In this document: positions 23,610 to 34,900 of the stretch, piece after piece
Numbering within the stretch: the first letter of the stretch is position 1
Layout: every line of letters starts with the position of its first letter
Assembly (NCBI GenBank): GCA_023053575.1
Contig: JAKZAP010000008.1
Span: 4,234,715-4,298,714 of the forward strand
DNA from: Branchinecta lynchi
Taxonomy: Eukaryota > Arthropoda > Branchiopoda > Anostraca > Branchinectidae
Direction of reading: 5' to 3'
Length of the DNA: 64,000 nt
Translations under genes and position numbers: made by a program
The notes under the pieces: generated by a model
Databases searched by the model: none
The model's input: only the letters and a program-made list of their open reading frames with translations
Told to the model about the DNA's origin: nothing

Positions 23610-24310
23610 ACTGTGAATAATCTTTGATAGTGCAAAATGGATACGTCAGCTGAATTTTATTAGAGCTATGTTTTGGTCCTTCTTGGCATGGGTCCTCTTC
23701 AGGTTCAAAGCCGCTCACGTTAGAAAAACGAACATGTGGTAAAACAAAACTAGTGGGAAAACAAACTTGTTGGTTTTCCTACAAGTTCGTTTTTCCAACT
23801 TGAGCGGCTTTGAGCCAGAATAGGAACCTTGCCAAGAAGGGCCGAACTATAGGCGTACTCTCGCCGTTCCCCGCGGACTCCACTTGAGGAGTCCCCGCGT
23901 TTTTGTTTGTCCCGGGGACTCATTCCCCGTATTCTCGCGAGTCCCCACGGACGGGGAATGCTCTGATTATCATCCCCATCATCAAAAAGGACTCCCTTTC
24001 AGATTCGGAGGGGACTCAATTTTTGCTGTTGGTGGTGCAATGTAAAATTAATTAAAAATAACCAGAATAAACAAAACCAAAAATAAAGTGGCTCCAGACT
24101 AATTTCGTCAACTGCATATCTATTTTTCGAACAAAATCCATGCTGGAAGCAGTCCCCGTGTTCTCGCTGTTTCTGTCCGCGGAGTCCGCGTGGAGTGACT
24201 CCCTCTATTCTCGCCGTTCCCTTTGATTCCCCGAGGAGTCCTCGGGGAACGGCGAGAATACGCCTTATAGCTCTAATAAAATTCAGCTGTTTTCCACTAT
24301 CAAATAAGAA
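23610..24310. repeat. Larger palindromic repeat, interrupted by a MITE
   Basis: The left arm (about 23610-23720) runs from CTTTGATAGTGCAAAATGGA to CAAAGCCGCTCA. The right arm is its reverse complement (about 23800-23850 and 24266-24308), split by the element 23851-24265. The loop near 23725-23795 is itself a weak inverted repeat (AACGAACATGTGG / ACAAGTTCGTTTTT). Same core as the palindrome at 22748. Confidence 0.65.
23851..24265. mobile_element. GC-rich MITE, 415 bp
   Basis: Inverted ends AGGCGTACTCTCGCCGTTCC and AGGCGTATTCTCGCCGTTCC (the latter as reverse complement of the right end) continue to about 30 bp. Flanked by TAT on both sides (23848-23850 and 24266-24268), and removing one copy restores the host palindrome ACTATAGCTC. 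The interior has repeated CCCCGNGGACTC motifs. Confidence 0.75.
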
Positions 24311-25179
24311 AATGATTTTAGGATGGTCAGTGGCTTACATTTCTAGTTCGTGAATATTTCAAGCGTAGAGGGACAAGCACATAGAGGTATCACAAATACG
24401 AAAGAATAAGTTCATTCTATGAAATCGTCTATCCCGGGATAGCCAAGAAACGAAGTAACGCATTTTTATGGGGTTTTCAGGAATATTTAAGTGAATAAGT
24501 GACATGTTACTAGGCGTATTGGACCTTAGACCTATTCGGTTAAACTTTAAGATTTTTAATTAAGACCAAAAAATCCTCGACCTTCAACCCACTCTACACT
24601 TTTTTTCATCACGTTTTCCATTTGTTCACAACACATCCAATTTCACATTCGTCAACTAGATCAGTTTCAAATGTGATTAGTAACAGATGCCAAGGTTGAA
24701 CGCAAAGTGGCCTTAACCAATACTTATCTTTCCCCTTTTGCTGAGGTAACAGGGATTGTCTTGGCCAGGTTGAAAGCTTTCCATACTTCTGAAGACATCT
24801 TTCAATTCATGAAAAAATTCGAATATTTTCTTCTCTCCTGGCGACTTTTGAGACCCTATCGGAACAAGGTTAACTCGTCTTTGAACTCTTCTCGGCTTAC
24901 CACCGGTGAGGAGTCGAGAAAGCTGTCGAAACTTGAAGACGGTACCGTGAAACTATTCATGGAACAGTATTTGTAGTTGTAAATGACGGATTTCAGTAGG
25001 TTGCCGAAGTCTTGAAAGCTACAGAAACTTAGGAGATTACCGGAATCACACGATGAATATTCCGGTACGCTATGTTGTCTGTCTGCAAGAATCACTCTGG
25101 TAAGTTGTGTGCCGGGGTCATCGTGGTAAGCTGCGAGTCTGTACTTATCCAGTAAGTAGCACAATTCCGGTAGATTCCC
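24311..25179. other. Intergenic sequence, no recognised gene
   Basis: A plus-strand frame at 24707-24976 (89 codons) has no recognisable domain and is not called as a gene. Confidence 0.4.
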
Positions 25180-26160
25180 TGAGCCAAATTCTGGTTGATT
25201 CTGTGGAGTGAAGTCTAGTAGATTCCCCGATCCAGCGGTTCCCCGAGACAAGTTCCGATAAATTCCTTGAGGAAGACTTCGGTAGATTCCTTGAGCTTGA
25301 GAAAGACTTCGGTAGATTCCCTGAGTAAAATTCCGGTAGATTCTCTGAGTAGTTCTGATAGATTCTCTGAGCAAAATTCTGGTAGATTCCCTGAGCGAAA
25401 TTCCGGTCGATTCCAAAATTCTAGTAGATTCCGTGGGTCGAAATCCGGTAGCCCCTGGTCCAGCCTCCAGTCAATTTCCCGAGATAAGTTCCGTTAGATT
25501 CCTTGTGCAAGATTTCGGTAGATACCTTGAGCATAATTCCGGTAGATTCTCTGTGCAAAATTTCGGTAGATTCTCTGAGCAAAGTTCCGGTAGATTCCCT
25601 GAGCAAAATTCCAGTAGATTCCCAAATCATAGTAGATTCCGTGAGGTAAAGTCCGATAGACCCCCTGATCCAGCCTCCAGTGTATTCCCCAAGACAAGTT
25701 CCGGTAGATTCCTTGTGCAAGATTTTGGTAGACGCCCTGAGCATAATTCCGATAGGTTCCCTGAGCAAAATTCCGGCAGATTCTCTGAGCAAAGTTCCGG
25801 TAGATTCCCTGAGCAAAATTCCGGTAGATTCCAAAATTCTAGTAGATTCCGTGAGGTAAAGTCCAATAGACCCCCTGATCCAGCCTCCAGTAAATTCCCT
25901 GAGACAAATTCTGGTAGATTCCTTGTGCAAGATTTCGGTAGATGGCCTGAGCAAAATTGCGGTAGATTCCCTGAGCAAAATTCCGGCAGATTCCAAAATT
26001 CTAGTACATTCCGTGGTGCAAAATCCGGTGGATCCCCTGATTCAGCCTCGAGTAAATTCCTTTCGGCAAGTTCCGGTAGATTCCTTGAGCAAGATTTCCG
26101 TAGATGCCTTGAGTAAAATTGCGGTAGATTCCCTGAGGCAATAATCCGGTAGACTCCATA
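25180..26160. repeat. Hierarchical minisatellite
   Basis: Imperfect units of about 24 bp (GAGCAAAATTCCGGTAGATTCCCT type, differing at few bases) are grouped into higher-order repeats marked by GATCCAGCCTCCAGT at about 25462, 25668, 25879 and 26040, that is, spaced about 205, 210 and 160 bp. Because 24 is divisible by three, several frames on both strands stay open for up to 227 codons (octapeptides such as GNLPEFCS). These are repeat artefacts and not called as genes. It lies between genes A and B. Confidence 0.85.
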
Positions 26161-28045
26161 AAAATCATCAAGTTCAGGTGAATTTGACAAATTTTGACTG
26201 GCACGGCTTCGCCGCACCAGTCAAAATTTACCGGATTTTTTCACAGACCCTGAAGACTGCTACCTAGGTTTTGTAGTATGTAGTGATTTTTTTTTTTTTT
26301 TTTTACTTTAAAAGTTTGTAGGCTTCTTGTTGTAGAGTCTGTTTTATGAAACGACCAAGAAAACAAGGCCCTCAAAACTGTCCAATTTATAACGAATAAA
26401 TGGGCATGTCAGGCTCTGATATATATTTATATATCTGTTTATGAACATTTTTTTTTTGTATTTGCGATCTTGATAGTTAGTTATGTTCGCAGCCGAATGC
26501 AGTCGTGGGCATTTCCTTCTTTTGGCGTTTCAGTAAATTACCTTAGATCTGTTGGCATGTATATAGTGGGTAGGACCTACGGTTGAATACTGGAGATGAA
26601 AAAAAAATGGAGATAGAATTTCAGGGAAACATTGATCTTAAATTAGAATGAACACTTATTATGATTTATTTTAATGTATGCTTTATGAGTATATTTTACA
26701 GACTAATCCTAGACATAGCTTCGAGAATAAACCGATTCTAGATGTGAAGTTTATTGAGAGTGTATAAAAGCAACGCATGGATAAGAATCAAAAGTAAATT
26801 GTCTTATGGCAGGCAGCAAAAACGCCGGTAACGATACACTTTTGAAAATACATTTTCTAGGAATCGGCGGATTTCTGGTGTAATAGACTTGATAATTTGC
26901 TCCTTGTACTTTTTTTTTAATTTTGTGATTGATTTAACTTCAAATGAAGCTAATCAAAATGCGGAAACAAACTTCAAAGAGCAGCACAGTGGTTTCCAAA
27001 AAGTAATTGCAATGATAAAACAGTCGGTAGTCGATAGAAGTTTCAGTTGTTTATTGCAGGTTCGTTTCTTCCCTTTCCGACGGTGTCCCGACATTCGTTA
27101 ACTTGTCGAGGACCCTTGTCAAGAAGGGCCGAAATAGCGTCACCAAAGCATCGCAACTGACGAATCCGTTTTATCCACCTTTGGAATACGCGTTTCCGAG
27201 TTAGCTTAGGCTCAAAGAGTTCTCTAATTACATCCATTTAACGCTAAGCGACCCGCCAACATACATGACCCTCTGGAGCGACGATCCAGGTCTGGTGCTT
27301 ACGCATTGGAATCCCTGCTAGGATTTCCAGTGCTCTCAACAAATTTAGAAGGAAAAGAAGAGATTTGTTGAGTTGAGAAGTTACAGAAAGATCCATCCGA
27401 GGAAACCTGACAGTGGATCGAAAACCAAGACACCTGATCAGGTCAAGGCTTGGTCAAGTGCTTTTAGCCTAACGTTTGGCCAAGGGGGAATTATCCTCCA
27501 CTTAATGTTCTGTTTGTATTCGTGCCTCCTAGTCCATGGGATGCTCCGTTGTTATTTCAGTGCCTTAGCTTGTATCGGTCAGAGTAGAGTGTGAGTTTTT
27601 GTACCGAAATGTACATTACATAAATGTAAACGTACTTTTTGGGGGTAGGCCAAAAACTCTGGTCAAAACTCAGGCCACAAAATTGTAATATTTAAGCGTA
27701 AGATCGTAAAGGCAGTAGTGTCGATCAAGCATACAACCACTGGACGGAAAAAGCATAATGTAGTCACACGTCACTGCAGTACACAAAAAAATACTAGCTT
27801 GGTGATTTCGGGGGCGATTAGCATCCCGAAGGCTGCACCACGGTCTTGAAGCCTCAATCGTCTTTCACAAGGTGGTTAGTCCTAAGTAAACCAGGGCTAT
27901 TATGGGCTATGCCCAGGCCTCACTATGGTCAACACCTTATGGTCGAGAATGGGCCATTCCCCATCATTCGCAATCATCCGACTGTCTCTTTCTACTGGAG
28001 TTAGTGGTTCTTCTTTAGGGGTGGTTCATGTAAACACTTGTATTT
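26161..28045. other. Downstream flank of gene A
   Basis: Contains a T-rich run (26288-26304), a copy of the GGACCCTTG palindrome core at 27095-27190, and otherwise no recognised feature. No convincing polyadenylation signal for gene A could be singled out. Confidence 0.4.
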
Positions 28046-28953
28046 TTACGTTGACGCCTCTTTTTTTCGGAGGATTCTCGATACATTGCCATTCTTTAGC
28101 CCAAGTTTACTTCCATGAGCGGGCACAGAGGGAACCGTCTTCCCTACAGCAGGTAAAGCTGAAGTTTTACTGCTGTTTAGGTTAGCCCTCACTCGAGACA
28201 AGTCCAGAAGAGCTGACATTCCCGTTGCTGGTCCCGGTCCCTCGACACCACCGGAGGTATTGTGATTCTGAAAGCGTGCTTGTCCACTGGGACGTATCAC
28301 AACTCGGTTAAACTGCCTAGTCGAGTGAGGGTCACTTCGTGAGGGTCCATGCATCCTGGCTTCATTTGATAGGTAAACTTCTGATGAAAACGCAGCCACT
28401 GGTACTCCAGGTACACTTCGGAAACGGCCAGACATCCTAACATCTTCTGCTAGGCCTACCTCTGATGAAAACGCCACTGGGACTCGAAGTCCATTTTGCA
28501 AGGGGACAGGCAACCTGGCATCTTTTGCTATGCCTTCTTCTGATGAAAGCCCCACCACTGGGGGTGGACGCCCGTTTCGCAAGGAGACAGACATCTTGGC
28601 ATTGGGTACCGGACCAGCATGAGTCACAAGCGCACTAGTCACGATTGTCGACGGTAATGGTGCAATATCTAGAGTATTCTTCATGGTGGAAGGAACGGTA
28701 GGAGACCCTGGCGTTTCATTCCGAGTTGTGGTACTCGGGGCAAGGTGAATGAGCATGTCCTGCGGTCTGCGGAACCGGATTCGGTAACAACATAGAAAAG
28801 AGGTTACTATGATTTCTCTCTTCTTCCTCATATATGCCAGGTGAACTGTCTTCTTACTGGGGTTGGCAGTATAGTAGCAGCAGGCATAGATGGAACAACA
28901 GATCGGAAGGACTCCAAACAGCAAGACAGTGAACACAGTAAGGATCGTCCGAG
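28046..28953 (-). CDS. Gene A last exon: transmembrane helix and cytoplasmic tail
   Basis: The acceptor is CGCCCTTAG|CT; the two bases complete an alanine codon with the EGF exon. A hydrophobic helix (TILTVFTVLLFGVLPICCSI) is followed by cysteines (possible palmitoylation sites) and a basic stop-transfer run (MRKKRE). The tail of about 270 residues is rich in Pro, Ser and Arg and has no recognised enzyme domain. It contains three and a half imperfect repeats of about 27 residues, each with a core like FSSEVGLAEDVRM (about 28340-28620). Proline-rich segments could bind SH3 domains, as in other ADAM tails, but this is inference. The tail ends in RILRKKEAST and a stop at 28046. No clear polyadenylation signal was identified just downstream. 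Confidence 0.78.
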
Positions 28954-31900
28954 CTAAGGGCGAGAACGAATTAATTGAGTATAAAAGAAACTTGTGTCTT
29001 GATGCAGGTAGGTCATTTTCGCTTACTAGTGTATCTTATCCAAGCAAAAAATTGCTTACAAACCATAACCGAGTCGACGCTCCACATGTTTGGCAGATAT
29101 TCGATTTAGATGAGGAGGTATGCTAAATCCGTATATGACATGACCGTTACTTTCTCGCCCTACAAATAGTTCGCCCGGATCCGGCCAAACTTGGAAAATT
29201 TATTCAGAGTAAAAGCTTTATTTGAAGTTGATTAGAGGTTCGATGTAGGGATAAGAAGACATTCTAAATTTGTTTGTGAAAATTATTTTCTCCCCGGATG
29301 TTATTATGGCTTCCAACCATAATCGGAAAGTTAAAGCAAAAGTTTTATCTGAAGCTAATTAGAGATTCATAAAGGCAAGAATCTGGCTCTGAAAATTTTA
29401 AACTCACCGAACAAATGGTTCGACTGTAATCCGGCCAAAGCAGGAACATTTTTTAGAAGTAAAATTTGTGTCTGAGGTTTGATGTAAGGTTCAGGAGACA
29501 TGCTGAATTCGTCTTTGAGCTTTCTTTTCTTGCCAGACAAGTAGTTAGCATGGAATCCGGCGAAAACGGGAGTTTTGGCAATACTAAAAGTTCATTCTTA
29601 CTTCCATTGGAGATTCGCACCCGTGATAAGAATACGCCAGAAGCCATTTCTCTGGTCAAGTAAGTAATCCCACCGAAATTTGCCAAAATCCGAAAATTTG
29701 ACAGATAAAACAGAGAATTTCGTCAAAGTAGATACGAAATAAATGAGTAGGCTAAAGCTATATGCTGAACCAATGTATGAATTTTGTTTTCTCAGATGAT
29801 TTGCCGTTTGGCGCTAGCTTGTCAATAATTTACTCTTACAGTAAAGCAGAAGCTAAGCAGACCGCATCTTAGCTTTACTAGAAATCTTTAAAATCACAAG
29901 TTTCTCTCGCTTTAAACGGCGCAAGCGTAGTGAGTGGCCACGAGTTTGACCTGTTTGCGAAGCAACGAAAGCACAGGCGATACTCCCTAGAGCTGATTTG
30001 CTCTGGTATATATTTGAAACCGTCTTGAACTAAAAGAAATTTGATCAGACGAACGGGTAAGTCCTTTTCTCAGTTTGCTTCGAAACTTATCTTGTGTCGT
30101 TTCTTCTGAAATCCAAGATTTTTTGGGGTGCCTCTTCTTGCCTAGAACTAGTTGTGAAGTTTCATTCTTTTGAGACTTGACGTACTTCCAGGCATCTTCG
30201 CTGTTCGTGAGTGTGTGAAGTAGCTCAAATCGGTTCGATACCTGGACGACATACTTTCGCTTGACGTCCGACTCCTTCAGTTTGAAGACATCAATGACCA
30301 CTATCCTCATTTCTGACCGCTGGTCTTAAAGGCGAAGCTGGACTTCAGCGCAGAAGTCTGTGGTCGGCGTTTCCAAGCTCGGCTGATCTGTACGTTCTGC
30401 AATTCCTCAGCGATGACCTCCAGCGCTTCGAGATGATAACATAGTAGATCATTTTGCATACACTTTTTGTTTATCTTTAGTATGTTTGAAAGCTGCAACA
30501 GCATGTCTCCTCACCCTATATTGACTATGTCATTGGGTTTTAAAACTTCATGCTAAATTTCTGGGTTCCGGGCGATCTACTTGCCCGGCAAGAAAATAGT
30601 TTTTATATTCGGATTAAGCATGTCTCCTTAGCCTGAATCTAACCTCTAATCAACTTCAGAATACTTTTCACAAATTTTTGCTAGATTCCGGGTAAACTAC
30701 TTGTCCGACAAGAAACTGAATTTCATATTCGGAAAATGAATGCCTTAGGCCTAAATCAATTTTCTCAATAGCTCTTAAAAAAAATTCTTTTCGCCCCTTA
30801 GTTGACCCCCCAACACACCCTCCCCTAAATATACAGTTATGGGGCCCATCTGCGAACTCGACCTTTCTATTGACTCAAAGAATCCTCACACCAAATTACA
30901 TCAAAATATCTAATTCCCTTCGTCAGTTATTGTGCTCACAGACGGACGAACGGACGGACAAACGGGCAACTTTTACGAAGTCATAGGTGTCCCTCCACTT
31001 ATTTTTGGGATCCCAAAAACAATGCCATGTGCCTCAATACAGCACGTACAAAAGTCGAATGCACAAATTAAGACCATTGACAGCCATTACCATAAATTAC
31101 ATCAAAATATCTAATTCCCTTCGACAGTTATCGTGCTTACAGACGGACGGACAAACGGGCAACTTTTCCGAAGTCATAGGTGTCCCTCCACTTATGTTTG
31201 GGATCCCAAAAACAATGCCATGTGCCTCAATACAGCACGTACACAAGTCGAATGCACAAATTAAGACCATTGACAGCCATTACCATAAATTACATCAAAA
31301 TATCTAATTCCCTTCGACAGTTATCGTGCTTACAGACGGACGAACGGACGGACAAACGGGCAACTTTTCCGAAGTCATAGGTGTCCCTCTTCTTATGTTT
31401 GGGATCCCAAAAACAATGCCATGTGCCTCAATCCAGCACGTACACAAGTCGAATGCACAAATTATGACCATTGACAGCCATTACCACTAGGAAACAATCA
31501 ATTTTAGCAGCGGAAATAGGGTTTTCTACCGCTTGAGATTTGAGAAGGAGCAAAAAGTAAAAAAAAAAGAAATATTCGATTTGTAGTTAAATACAGCTCA
31601 TATGCAGAAGAAAAATGAACACTGAGAGAGTTCCCCTAAAGTCATAAATTTGGAACCCCGCATTCTCACCGAGCTGCTATTAGAAGATTCACTGGGGTCG
31701 ACTGAAAAGAGGCACGGGACGCCATAGTTTAGGCGGCACGAGCACTCAGAAGAGGCACGAAAACTAAAAGCGCCCTTTCAAGCTTCACAGTGAGGGGCAG
31801 GAACAATGTTCTAGCGTGCCTTATTTTAGGCTCTAGAGTTACGAACTCTCACTTACTATTTCTACTACTTGATAATCTCTTTTTATCACTCGTGACTCCT

Positions 31901-34900
31901 GCGCCATTTCGTGCCGCGACGTGCCTTTTTGGGATCCCAAAACGTAAGTGGAGGGATACCTATGACATCGCAAAAGTTGTCCGTCTGTCCGTCCGTCTGT
32001 AAGAACGATAACTCTCGAAGGGAATGAGATATTTTTATGAAACTCGGTGCGACGATTCGTTGGGTCGTCGGACCAGTCGAGTTCGTAGATGGGCTTTGTA
32101 GCCCTACATTTAGGGGTGTGGGAGGGGGTTCAAGTTAGGGGGCAAACAAAATATTTTGAAACAGGTAATGAGATAGTCGATTATGGGGTAAAAAGACATG
32201 CTGAGCACGATGGTCAAAACCATTTTGTCATCCGAAACCATTTTGAATCCATCCAAAGCCGGAAAGTTTGTTAAAAGTAAAAGTTTTATTTGAAGCTGAT
32301 TAGATGTTCGATTTAGGGGTAGGAAGACATGCTAAAGACGACGGTGAAAACCATTTTCTTGACGGACAAGTAGTTCGCGCGGAATCCGGCCGAAACCGGA
32401 AAGTTTGTTGATTAAAAGTTTTATTTCGAGTTGATTAGATGTTCGATTTAGGGCAAGAAGATATGATGAACTCTTATGTGAAAAAAAGTTTCTAAGCGGA
32501 CATGTACTTCGCCCGGAATCCGGCCAAAACCGGAAAATTGTTAGAAGTTAAAGTTTTATTTCTAGCTGATTAGATAACCGATTTAGGGGTAAGAAGAGAT
32601 GGTGAACCCGTGTCTGATAATCATATTTTACCCGGACATATAGTTCGACCAGAATCGGCCGGAGTCGGAAAATTTGTTATAAGTTAAATTTTGTATTTGA
32701 AGTTGATTAGATGTTCAATATTGGGGATAGAAGATACCCTGAGTTCGTTTTTCAGCTTTCTTTTTTCGCCGGACAAGTAGTTCTGGAGTTCGGCCGAAAC
32801 TGGGATATTGGCAGAAGCGGCAGGAAGTTTTCGTACAAACAGATGTGACTCATAGGGGTAAACACACATGCTGAATCCATATCTGAACTTAGTTTTCTCA
32901 GATTATTAGCTATTTGGCCTTAATCTGTTTCTGAATTTTAATTGTAAAAATGTTCAAGGAGTCTGGCTATGACTGGATCTGGCTAAGACAAGACCCAGTT
33001 GTCTGGATTGGATACTGAATTTTTGGGAAACCATCGAAACCTTTGGTCTTGTTTCAGTCGATCCCAGATTCAGTAGCGTTTCACCAGAGCAAAATAACAC
33101 TAGGGGGTAGCGCAAGGCCTTGAATAAATTGACACACGCTGGAATAGCAGCGGTACTAGCACCACTAGCGATAGAGAACGTCCCAACTGAAACTCATTCA
33201 GTCTTTCACCAACACTGGCTTCGATAGCTTCATTGACAAAAAAAATGATACAGCCTTCATTGTTTCCTTGGTGTGTGTAGACCGCATCTTTTCTTTCCTA
33301 GAAATTTCTAAACCGCAAGTTTGTCTCGCTTTAAATGCCGCAAGCGTAGTGGATGGCGCTACGAGAATGGCCCGTTTGTAAAGCATGGAAAGTAAAGGAT
33401 AGCTTTCCCGGTTGAGAAAGATATCCGCCAGGGTCCGATCACTTCACCACCGTTGTATAATAACAGTGTAATTGATTCACAGACACATGTTATGACTAGT
33501 TATGTATTTCGTGGGTTGGATTTATCATTATTGAATTATGCTGATGACGTGTTAAATCTGAATGGAGCAGCTTCTATGATTGAAACAAATGTTCGGATTT
33601 TAAATGATGAGAACACAAAACTACAGGTCTGTCTTTCAATGCTAGAAAAAGTGAAGTGCTTAACATTCAGTGGTGCCTATAGATCTTACGGTGTACATAA
33701 ATTTAAGCTTTGCGATGAAGAGGTGGAGTCCTCGACGTCTCTCACATACCTTGGACATCCTATTGGTAGAGATATGAAGTCCACTCGAGATGGACTTATT
33801 AGCCGGTTTTTGCTTCGAACACACAAAGCTTCTGGAGTACTTGTACAGTGAACCGACAAATTCTAGCCCGCCTCTATTCGACGTTTGTAAACCCCCATCT
33901 TCTAGCACTATCCCCTTTTTGGCGCATATTTACAGCGACTGATAATAAATACATCCGTTCCATTTATTTCAAGTATGTTCAGTTTTTACTGAAATTGCCA
34001 CTCTGGATCAGAAATACACACATGGCGAGAAAATACGGGATTGCAAATCCAAATCAACAGATAAAAGACCGGCGTGATCGCTTTGCTTCGGACTTGGACA
34101 TATCTTGCTATGTTGTAATCCAGTCTTTGTGTGTTTTGTGTATTTAGCTGATGTTGATCAATTGCAGTTGTTGTTTTGTTTTTTCTTTTCTTCTTCTTTT
34201 CATACTCCATTTAGGACGAATTTTTGGTCATATAAATGGGTAATAAATATATCATCATCATCTTGGCGCCACTCTCTTGTGTTATTTAGCTCTGCGTTTC
34301 ACAGTCGCATAAAGCACAATCCCTGATTATTTTCTATTTCGCCTGTCTAGTTCTTTTGCTTGGGATCGACTAAACGCAGGAACAGAAGGGAAGGGCATGG
34401 CGCACGAGAAAAGCAGGAAACCAAATTAAAACCAGGAAGTGCATCCTAAAAAGAGGAAGGGCATACTTTAAGGTACTACCCGTGACAAGCTACTAAGCGA
34501 GGAATGAAAAGGTTAATTACAATTTTGATAGTTGCCGATTGGTGAACTTTGAATTTTAAAAGTGGCCGACCCCTCAAAGAATATTAATAGAGAAAGGGAA
34601 CGGCGCAGCTTTACAGTTGTTCGCAGTCTTGAATTCTGGTGACATCCTTCCTCATTTAAGTATGCCCTACATCGTTTTAGTATGCCCTTCCTGGTTTTAG
34701 TATGCCTTCCTGATTTTCTCATGCACCATGCCCTTTCTTTCCCTTCCTGCTTTTAGTCGATACCGTTTGTTTAACTTTGTCCATGCTTCGTTCTGCCGAG
34801 CAAAGCCCAAGCGTTAAGAATCCCGTTCTTTTGCTGTTTTTAGACAAAATAACTCTTTCGTATCTTCTTTCTAGGCTTAGAAGCTACTTTTGATTTAACA

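Noticed and set aside
25433..26217. Overlapping long frames (191-227 codons) on both strands
   Set aside because: They are products of a 24-bp minisatellite whose unit length is a multiple of three; no start context, splice signals or conserved domain.
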